Under the pieces are notes generated by a model. The model made no database searches. It was not told where the DNA came from and saw only the letters and a list, made by a program, of their open reading frames with translations. From NCBI GenBank assembly GCA_002887195.1, contig PJAB01002035.1, positions 1 through 10,846 of the forward strand: 10,846 bases of DNA. Direction: 5' to 3'. Position numbers and translations under genes: made by a program. This DNA comes from Chrysochromulina parva. Lineage: Eukaryota; Haptophyta; Prymnesiales; Chrysochromulinaceae. This document shows positions 5,864-10,846 of this stretch, in pieces (positions within the stretch are counted from its first letter, which is position 1; each line of letters starts with the position of its first letter).

Positions 5864-6928
5864 ATGTTCATTGCTCTATCTCGGATTAACGAAGACGACA
5901 ACAACTTCTTATCACTACCTCTCCGAGGGCGCTCAGCCACCTTGTCTCCCCTTGCCCTGGCCTGCAGGTGCTCCACGCCCATGCTCGCCATCGCGAGTGC
6001 GTCATCGGCAGCACTGAGGCCGGTAGCAAGCATGAGGTCGGCGCGGCAGCAAGGCGTGGGGCCGCTGGCACAGTTGCACGGTGCCAGGCGGTGCCAGGCG
6101 CCGCCCGTGAGCTCTGCAACGCGCCATTTCATCAACTTGTCCAACGGCGCCGAGGCATTGCCACTCCTCGCAGGTCTCCCAGCCGAGCACGTGAGCTTTT
6201 GCCGCATCCAGTCGTCCCACTGTGAGGCGCAGGACTTTAACGGCGTGCTGTCCAACCTGGACCATAACTTGCTCATGCACCTGGCGCTTGGCTTCGAGTG
6301 CCGCGTCTACGACTTTGGATCCCGCGGCAACTATTGGACCGTCAACGAGGAAGACAACGTGGGCGACGGCAAGGGCGACGGCAGCAGCAGCGGCAGCAGC
6401 AGCAGCAGCAGCAGAAGCAGCAGCGAGGAGGTCGCTGGCGGCGGGGAGGAGGAGGAGCGAAGAGGAACCGAGGGCAGCAAGAGCCATGCCGAGAGCAGCG
6501 ACCTCCTCAAGGGCGAGAAGCAGTACGTTCCGCGTGCAATTTGGTGGGGGCTTGAGTGGTCACGTTACGCGCTCAACACGCTGTGGCATCTCGAGACCGG
6601 GCCGGCATTGCTGCGCGGGTACAATGTGGAGGCCCTCTTTCGCTCGCGCATGAACATGATCCCCAAGCCGCTCGCGAAGCGGCTCAAGTACTATCGCAGC
6701 TACACGGCGCCGGAGCTGCGTGAGGTGCGCCTCCGTGGCTACTACGCGCAGACAGTGCTCGACGGCAACAAGATGGCGTACCGCGCCCTCTTGCTTGCCC
6801 ATGCCGCGCGCTCAGCGGCGCAAGGCACTGCCAGTGGGGAGACCATGGGGGAGACGGACCCGTCAAATTTTGCTGCGCCCATGCGCGCTTATGACCCGCA
6901 GACCGCTCGTCGTGTGGGGATTGAATAG
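5864..6928 (+). CDS. Conserved plant/algal-type protein of unknown function with a Ser/Glu-rich insert
   Basis: The ORF gives 354 residues from ATG 5864, or 315 from ATG 5981. The core reads RHFINLSNGAEALPLLAG (residues 87-104), then FCRIQSSHCE, then LDHNLLMHLALGFECRVYDFGS (132-153). After an insert it continues YVPRAIWWGLEWSRYALNTLW (221-241), LRGYNV (250-255) and LKYYRSYTAPELREVRLRGYY (274-294). This pattern recalls proteins of unknown function in plants and algae that are thought to be plastid-located. That is from memory, and the molecular role is unknown to me. Residues 160-215 form an acidic Ser/Gly/Glu-rich insert coded by an AGC microsatellite. It falls between the YDFGS and WWGLE blocks and is probably a disordered loop. 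Ala/Ser/Arg-rich residues 40-62 resemble a targeting peptide. A pyrimidine-rich CTGCAG acceptor-like site ends at 5967, 13 nt before ATG 5981, so the shorter start after a leader intron is a serious alternative. Confidence 0.7.
   Translation: MFIALSRINEDDNNFLSLPLRGRSATLSPLALACRCSTPMLAIASASSAALRPVASMRSARQQGVGPLAQLHGARRCQAPPVSSATRHFINLSNGAEALPLLAGLPAEHVSFCRIQSSHCEAQDFNGVLSNLDHNLLMHLALGFECRVYDFGSRGNYWTVNEEDNVGDGKGDGSSSGSSSSSSRSSSEEVAGGGEEEERRGTEGSKSHAESSDLLKGEKQYVPRAIWWGLEWSRYALNTLWHLETGPALLRGYNVEALFRSRMNMIPKPLAKRLKYYRSYTAPELREVRLRGYYAQTVLDGNKMAYRALLLAHAARSAAQGTASGETMGETDPSNFAAPMRAYDPQTARRVGIE
6380..6424. repeat. Imperfect (AGC)n microsatellite inside the coding sequence
   Basis: The run of GCAGCAGC units is broken by GGC and AGA. 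In the gene's frame it codes for the poly-Ser tract (GSSSGSSSSSSRSSS). A GAGGAGGAG-rich stretch follows at about 6425-6460 and adds the acidic part of the insert. Confidence 0.85.
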
Positions 6929-7066
6929 CGTGCACGGCAAAGGCCTTAAGCCAGCGATTCTAGGTAGAAGGATCTAGCAAGTGCAGCGAGTACGCATGTA
7001 CGGTAGTAGGTGACACAGTCCGCACTCATGACCACTCGCCACTGAGCCGATGCGAGTCACCCCCGC
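6929..7066. other. Short 3' flank between a stop codon and the MITE
   Basis: These 138 bp hold no coding or repeat signal that I can see. They presumably contain the 3' end of the upstream transcript. The last 8-mer after it, TGACGCGA (7067-7074), is the target-site duplication of the element that follows. Confidence 0.5.
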
Positions 7067-7113
7067 TGACGCGACATAGGGTGGGGGGTAGGGTAAAAGC
7101 GAGGGCCTTTTGA

Positions 7114-7480
7114 CGTAAGACGGTAAAACTAAGTGTACAGGGTACAAGAATTGCGTAAAACGGTAAAAGTCATCGTGCCTCTGTATCCAGGGTAAAAGCA
7201 GGGTATAAAAGCCACTTTTACTGAAAGCACCAGTACACTTCGAACACTTCGAGTACACTCGCCGAGCGAGCGTGAATGTAATTCATGAACAGGAGACTTC
7301 ACCGGTCCTGTCATGCCAAGTCACACAGGCTCATACAGGTGGCTGGCGGCGGCACGCGCAGCACACCAATGAAAAAATTGTGTGTTTGCGGTAAAACGGT
7401 ATCGGTAAAAGTTACTGACAGGAAATGGGCGTAAGACGGTAAAAGTTGCCCTTTGGCGAGATTCTCGTAAGAAGGTAAAA
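7114..7480 (+). repeat. Internal 15-mer CGTAAGACGGTAAAA, four copies within the MITE
   Basis: Copies lie at 7114-7128 (exact), 7154-7168 (one change), 7430-7444 (exact) and 7466-7480 (one change), all in the same direction. Two sit near each end of the element. Partial copies (GGTAAAA) occur at about 7091, 7190, 7390 and 7403. Repeated subterminal motifs are typical transposase-binding sites in hAT-like elements; that role is inference here. Confidence 0.8.
7203..7210 (+). promoter_or_regulatory. TATA-like box inside the MITE
   Basis: TATAAAAG follows GGG and precedes CC, a good match to a TATA box on the plus strand. The nearest downstream gene starts nearly 800 bp away, so any promoter function, for a transcript of the element or a nearby RNA, is unproven. 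Confidence 0.2.
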
Positions 7481-7812
7481 TTTCCGGACCCTCGGAAAAG
7501 CTACCCCCACCCTATGTGACGCGACCGTCGACGGCCGAGCGGTCCGTGAGCACACGCCCCCTGACGTCCGCGTCCAGTCTCCGTGACGAGCCGGCGCGCC
7601 TGCGGTGTGTGCCGGGGGCGCGGTGGAGGGAGGAGGGCGGGGGACGGGCGGGTCCGGACACCAGCGATGGCGCAGCATTACACGGCACACACTCAGAGGC
7701 TCAGACGCTCAGACTCAAATTCCCCCACCGCAGCATATCCACCGCAATTCGCAGCGGGGCCCGAGGCGGGTCCCGCCACAATTCTTTGGTAGCAAGGGAT
7801 GCAGTCTCGTAC

Positions 7813-7874
7813 CGTCCGCGTGTCCCGTGTGTCCCGTGTGTGTCCCGGCTCCCCCCGGTGTCTTTTTACCGGTA
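7813..7874. repeat. Dispersed 62-bp repeat module, copy 2
   Basis: This is an exact copy of 5095-5156. Identity stops abruptly on both sides: TCTCGTAC here against TTTGTG before the module, and AAAAGACA here against CCGGTCAC after it. That suggests a conserved unit, not one large duplicated segment. Confidence 0.9.
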
Positions 7875-7882
7875 AAAAGACA
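7859..7882. repeat. Perfect 24-bp palindrome overlapping the repeat module
   Basis: TGTCTTTTTACC is followed without spacer by its exact reverse complement GGTAAAAAGACA. A second nested pair, CCGGTGTC (7855-7862) and GACACCGG (7891-7898), lies around it, so the region could extrude a hairpin. It lies about 110 bp upstream of the ATP-grasp start. Confidence 0.9.
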
Positions 7883-7993
7883 GCAAGGGGGACACCGGTA
7901 GCACATGCGGACTTTTGAGACCACTTTTTTCGAGCACGTCGCCGGAAAAAACGCGGTGCTCCGAGACCCCCCCCTCCCGACCGATTGCTTTCA

Positions 7994-9550
7994 ATGTCGG
8001 CCGCTTCACCGCTGTCGACACCGCGCATCGTGGCAATAGTTGACCCGATTTCGACGGGGGCGCAGCTGGCCAAATACTTAGCCAATCGCGGCTACGATCT
8101 TGTGCGCGTGTTCAGCGATATCATTCCTGACAGCGTCAAGGGCCTCGTCGCAGAGGGTCTGGAAGTAGATTGGCTCGTGACCATCCAGCACGAAGGACGA
8201 GCCTCGGCGACGGCGAGGGCACTCAAGGGTCTCGGAGTCACCGATGTTATCGTCGGGTCTGAGCCAGGCGTCACACTGCACGTGCACCTTGCCGCTGAAT
8301 TCGGTGCAGACCTTCCGGCAGAAAAGCTTGAGCTACGCCGCAACAAGTACCTGCAGAGCGAGGCTGTCCGAGCGGCGGGGCTTGATGCCGTGCAGCAAAT
8401 TTTAGCTCATACCCTCGACGATTGCGAAGCCTTCATCAAGTCGGTCGAGGATCTTTGCCGTGGGAAAGCCTGCGTGGGCCAGTTGGTGACCCCATTTAAG
8501 GCGGTGGTGAAGCCGGTCGAAGGCGCTGGTTCAGATGGGGTCACCATCTGCAACTCGGCGGAGGCGGTGCGTGCAGCCTTTGCCAAGCTCGAAGGGACCA
8601 AAAACATTCTCGGCTTGCAGAATTACGCCGTGCTCTGCCAGGAGTTTTTGAGTGGCACCGAGTACGTGGTTGACACCGTCTCCCGTGACAGCGTGCACAA
8701 GGTGGTGGCGCTCTGGCGGTACGACAAGCGCGACTACTACGGCAGCCCGGTGGTATACCATGGGATGCGCCTGCTCAACGTAGAGTCAGACCCGACGATG
8801 CTGGGCCCGATGGTCAGCTACGTGGTCGCCGCGCTCGAAACCCTCGGGATCCGCGACGGCGCCATCCACACGGAGATCATGGCGACGCCCCGGGGGCCTG
8901 TGCTCGTCGAGTGCAACTGCCGGCTGCACGGCGGCGAAGGCATCTGGATGCCCATCTCGCAGGCTTGCCTGGGATACACGCAGGTGTCAGCGCTGCACGA
9001 TGCGTATTTCGCGCCGGAGGCCTTCGATCGCCTGCCAGTGACGCCGCGCCACCCTCTGGGCAAGCACGGTGCGTGGGTCACGATTCGCTCGCCCAAAGAA
9101 GGGACGATTAGCCAAATCCACGAGGAGAAGATCATGCGCATTCGCGCGCTCCCTTCCTTTCTGGACGAGTACTTTGCACCGTGCATCAGCGTGGGCAGTC
9201 GCGTCCGGCAGACCGTGGACGCGACGACAGTACATGGCTGCTTCAACCTCGTGCACGAGGACGCGGCCGTGCTCGAGGCGGACTACGCGCTTGCGCAGGA
9301 GCTCATCAACGAGGGCCTCTTTTCCCTCGAGACGCCCAAAGCGGAGGAGGCGGACGTCGTGCGTGTCGCCAACGACGCGGGCTTCACACTCACGTTCGAG
9401 AGCGTTCATGGCCAGATGCCTTCGCCTGTGCTCTCGCGCCATGGGGGCTCGTGGAAGACGCTCCCGAAGCCGAACGACGCTGCAAACGAGAAGAGCAAGG
9501 AGGTCGATGCAGCCATGCTGCGCCAGGTGCGGAGGGGGTGGCGCTTCTAG
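7994..9550 (+). CDS. ATP-grasp family carboxylate-amine ligase-like protein
   Basis: The single-exon protein has 518 residues from ATG 7994, just upstream of the first conserved strand. The N-terminal part (RIVAIVDPISTGAQLAKYLANRGYD, residues 11-35) is a Rossmann-like pre-ATP-grasp domain. The central ATP-grasp fold shows KAVVKPVEGAGSDGV (169-183), with the Lys and small-residue loop that contact ATP phosphates. It also has QEFLSGTEYVVD (216-227) and the metal-binding part GAIHTEIM (289-296) with VECNCRLHGG (305-314), in which Glu306 and Asn308 match the usual E-x-N magnesium ligands. The C-terminal 200 residues form the lid and a further domain. By family knowledge these enzymes activate a carboxylate as acyl phosphate and join it to an amine or thiol. 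The order of motifs resembles L-amino-acid ligases of the BacD type. The substrate is unknown and the neighbours give no pathway. No targeting peptide is evident, so the location is probably cytosolic. Confidence 0.85.
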   Translation: MSAASPLSTPRIVAIVDPISTGAQLAKYLANRGYDLVRVFSDIIPDSVKGLVAEGLEVDWLVTIQHEGRASATARALKGLGVTDVIVGSEPGVTLHVHLAAEFGADLPAEKLELRRNKYLQSEAVRAAGLDAVQQILAHTLDDCEAFIKSVEDLCRGKACVGQLVTPFKAVVKPVEGAGSDGVTICNSAEAVRAAFAKLEGTKNILGLQNYAVLCQEFLSGTEYVVDTVSRDSVHKVVALWRYDKRDYYGSPVVYHGMRLLNVESDPTMLGPMVSYVVAALETLGIRDGAIHTEIMATPRGPVLVECNCRLHGGEGIWMPISQACLGYTQVSALHDAYFAPEAFDRLPVTPRHPLGKHGAWVTIRSPKEGTISQIHEEKIMRIRALPSFLDEYFAPCISVGSRVRQTVDATTVHGCFNLVHEDAAVLEADYALAQELINEGLFSLETPKAEEADVVRVANDAGFTLTFESVHGQMPSPVLSRHGGSWKTLPKPNDAANEKSKEVDAAMLRQVRRGWRF

Positions 9551-10190
9551 GACCTAGAACGGCCCAAGCCTCACGCCAAACTTTGCTGCGCCAGGTTAAG
9601 CGCCACGTCCGGCATGGGCGGGTGCGGAGGTTGTTCTTGCACTGTCATGCTCCTGTATGCGCGTGGTGCGCCTGAACCCGACCCCACACATCTTCGTATC
9701 ACGTATGCATGCGTATATGGTTCGGATACATTGTGTCTGAAATGTGTGTATGCGGCGCAGTCTCTGCGGACTGCGCGCGCACGGTGGCGGCGCCGGTTGG
9801 CGGTTGCGGCGCGCGGCGACGGGGTCCCCTCGAGGCCGAGGGAGCCCGAGCAGTGCGGCAGACGGATCTAGCATCGTCTAGTACGATTTTTTAACACTCG
9901 TCCTCACCTTTGTCGTCCGCGTCGGTCGGTTCTCGCAAAGCCGTTTTGACACACCAAGGAGTGCGCCGCGGCCCCTTGCTCCACTATTGTCCATCGGCCA
10001 TCGAGATCGACCATGGACTAACGCCATTGTGCGAATCAAGGAGGATCAAGATACCGGTAGCTGCGCGCCCTGAGATGAGCGTTTGGCTGATGCCGGTCTG
10101 CGAGGGGGGAAAGGGGGAAATTTTTAGGGGGGAATTTTTTCGGCCCAATCCCATTCCGAAAAAGCCCGCGCAGTTGCGTGCAGAGTTCTC
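9551..10190. other. Interval between the ATP-grasp gene and the right-edge ORF
   Basis: No domain-bearing ORF is seen; the long ORFs on both strands from about 9910 are overlapping frames with basic, Ser/Arg-rich or Pro-rich products. A small direct repeat GCTGCGCCAGG links the end of the coding sequence (9518) to 9588. The stretch 9690-9760 is rich in alternating TATG/CATG/TGTG. The likely promoter of the next gene is marked by the G5A3T5 repeat and a CCAAT box near 10145. No RNA gene is apparent. Confidence 0.45.
10113..10149 (+). promoter_or_regulatory. Doubled GGGGGAAATTTTT element followed by a CCAAT box
   Basis: GGGGGAAATTTTT (10113-10125) and GGGGGGAATTTTTT (10127-10140) stand side by side. 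CGGCCCAATCCCATT follows, with CCAAT at 10145-10149. The pair lies 40-80 bp before the first ATG of the right-edge ORF. The promoter role is inferred from position and CCAAT only. Confidence 0.3.
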
Positions 10191-10846
10191 ATGCAAGTTG
10201 GCGGAATGGGCGCCCCTGAGGGCTCTTCGGTGGGTGCGACAGCCGAGGCGGGGCGGCGGGGACTTACCACCGGACGAGCTCGTCCACCCCCGGAGTGCGC
10301 CGCTCCGAGGATTCTCGAGCTCGCGCTCGCGCTCCACGACGGGTACGGGCTCGAGGCGGCGACAACGCAGCAGGATTCTGCCACCTCTTGGGGCTCGAAC
10401 ATCTTTGGCGACTTGGAGTTGCTCGTCGTCTTTCTCGCCAACATTAAGTCTGCTTTCAATCCAACGCGCAAGGAGAGGCATTCGGGGACGTTCGCCATTC
10501 TCCTGCTGCTGGAGGGTGGCGTGTGGCTCGTGCCCGTGGTGGAGGCTTCCCCCCTTCTCGCCCTTCTCAGGGCGGTGACCACCCCTCTTCCGTTCACGAT
10601 GGCGACGCTCGCTCTCGGCTGCCTGGTTCAAGTCCTCGCGGTGCGCCCCGCCTGCCCCCCCGCCTCCATCGCGGGGTCGCCGCCCATGGGCGCTGGTACA
10701 GTGACCTCCAGATGTGTGTCGAGCCGAGCCTCTGCTCGGCGCGGCTCGGTGGGCCGCTTCGGATCCGCGCCTCGACTTGCGCGCATCTTCTTTCTCCTCA
10801 TGGCGTTGGCCTTCTTGGGCATCACCAGCGCGAAGCCGCCACCGCC
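10191..10846 (+). CDS. Hypothetical protein with hydrophobic segments, partial (runs off right edge)
   Basis: From ATG 10191, the first ATG after an in-frame TAG at 10125, the frame stays open for 218 codons to the window end. After a Gly/Ala/Pro-rich start it reads LELALALHDGYGLEAATTQQD (about 42-62) and GDLELLVVFLANIKSAFNP (73-91). Hydrophobic stretches follow at 101-117 (FAILLLLEGGVWLVPVV), 121-128 and 137-151, which could be membrane segments. A basic Ser/Arg-rich linker leads to RIFFLLMALAFLGITSAKPPP (198-218), which resembles a signal or membrane segment leading into a proline-rich part. I recognise no family. In such GC-rich DNA long open frames arise by chance, and a minus-strand frame of 215 codons (9984-10631) competes. 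The plus frame is preferred for its more protein-like composition. The segment starting at Met204 (10800) could instead be the true N-terminus of a secreted proline-rich protein. Confidence 0.4.
   Translation, partial: MQVGGMGAPEGSSVGATAEAGRRGLTTGRARPPPECAAPRILELALALHDGYGLEAATTQQDSATSWGSNIFGDLELLVVFLANIKSAFNPTRKERHSGTFAILLLLEGGVWLVPVVEASPLLALLRAVTTPLPFTMATLALGCLVQVLAVRPACPPASIAGSPPMGAGTVTSRCVSSRASARRGSVGRFGSAPRLARIFFLLMALAFLGITSAKPPP

Larger units (their letters stand above)
7067..7524. mobile_element. MITE: 442-bp non-autonomous DNA transposon (7075-7516) with 8-bp target-site duplication
   Basis: The left end CATAGGGTGGGGGGTAG (7075-7091) is matched by the inverted right end CTACCCCCACCCTATG (7501-7516), differing by one G. 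Weaker similarity continues inward (GCGAGGGCC near the left, its counterpart CCGAGGGTCC read inward from the right). Directly outside both ends is the same direct 8-mer TGACGCGA (7067-7074 and 7517-7524), as expected for a target-site duplication. Eight-bp duplications are typical of hAT-like transposons, but the family is inferred. There is no transposase or credible ORF inside, so mobilisation would need an enzyme from elsewhere. The interior is AT-richer than its surroundings, with four copies of a GTAARACGGTAAAA-type 15-mer. Perfect duplications suggest a recent insertion. Confidence 0.85.
7525..7993. other. Interval between the MITE and the ATP-grasp gene
   Basis: It contains a GC-rich part with shadow ORFs only, then the second 62-bp module and its palindrome about 120 bp before the ATP-grasp start codon. 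After that come a TTTTTT run (7926-7931), an AAAAAA run and a C-rich tract (7970-7979). The promoter and leader of the ATP-grasp gene must lie here, or begin in the MITE. No core promoter element stands out. Confidence 0.5.

Noticed and set aside
6002..6487. 161-codon minus-strand ORF with a poly-Ala tract
   Set aside because: The Ala run is the AGC microsatellite in the opposite strand, and the plus strand has the conserved core.
7985..7993. TTG start giving MLSM for the ATP-grasp gene, and a TTG start at 3305 for the glycosyltransferase-like gene
   Set aside because: TTG starts are not expected in eukaryotic nuclear genes, so the first in-frame ATG was used in both cases (7994 and 3443).
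9984..10631. 215-codon minus-strand ORF at the right end
   Set aside because: The product is basic and repetitive (Arg/Glu/Gly-rich) without motifs. The plus frame starting at 10191 has more protein-like composition, although neither is proven.
1..10846. CRISPR array, tRNA/rRNA genes, bacterial operon or defence system
   Set aside because: No regular spacer-repeat array, no tRNA T-arm or rRNA signatures, and gene spacing and intron signs point to a eukaryotic nuclear locus.

Overview
The window looks like nuclear DNA from a GC-rich unicellular eukaryote, most likely a photosynthetic microalga such as a haptophyte. The reasons are: no bacterial ribosome-binding sites or operons; intergenic stretches of 0.6-1.1 kb; Ala/Ser/Glu-rich low-complexity inserts coded by microsatellites; one well-formed predicted spliceosomal intron (GTGCGC...CTGAC...CAG); a non-autonomous DNA transposon; and a gene (5864-6928) that resembles plant/algal proteins of unknown function. 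The lineage is inferred from style and was not tested by search.

Layout from left to right. (1) Bases 1-1639, minus strand: a gene running off the left edge, with a C2HC-type zinc-finger exon, a 121-nt intron and a long open exon. Its reading frame also continues upstream to an ATG at 1735 but is broken by one TAA at 1640-1642. (2) Bases 1822-2709, plus: a WCGPC thioredoxin-fold protein of the tryparedoxin/nucleoredoxin type. It is divergent from gene 1, and the two share a short upstream region. (3) Bases 2710-3442: non-coding, with an imperfect direct duplication of about 150 bp. (4) Bases 3443-4774, plus: a probable glycosyltransferase-like protein. (5) Bases 4775-5863: non-coding, with several short repeat families, including a 62-bp module that recurs exactly at 7813-7874. 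(6) Bases 5864-6928, plus: the plant/algal-type unknown protein, with a Ser/Glu-rich insert. (7) Bases 7075-7516: a 442-bp MITE with terminal inverted repeats and a perfect 8-bp target-site duplication, the signature expected of hAT-like elements. (8) Bases 7994-9550, plus: an ATP-grasp carboxylate-amine ligase-like enzyme. (9) Bases 9551-10190: non-coding. (10) Bases 10191-10846, plus: an open reading frame with hydrophobic segments that runs off the right edge.

The genes do not form an obvious pathway or operon. They look like independent eukaryotic transcription units, four of six with the same orientation and complete in the window. I see no convincing multi-gene system. The most notable signals are the two edge genes that are open at the window boundary, the nonsense-interrupted zinc-finger gene, the complete MITE with its internal 15-mer repeat, and the dispersed 62-bp module built around ACCGGT palindromes.
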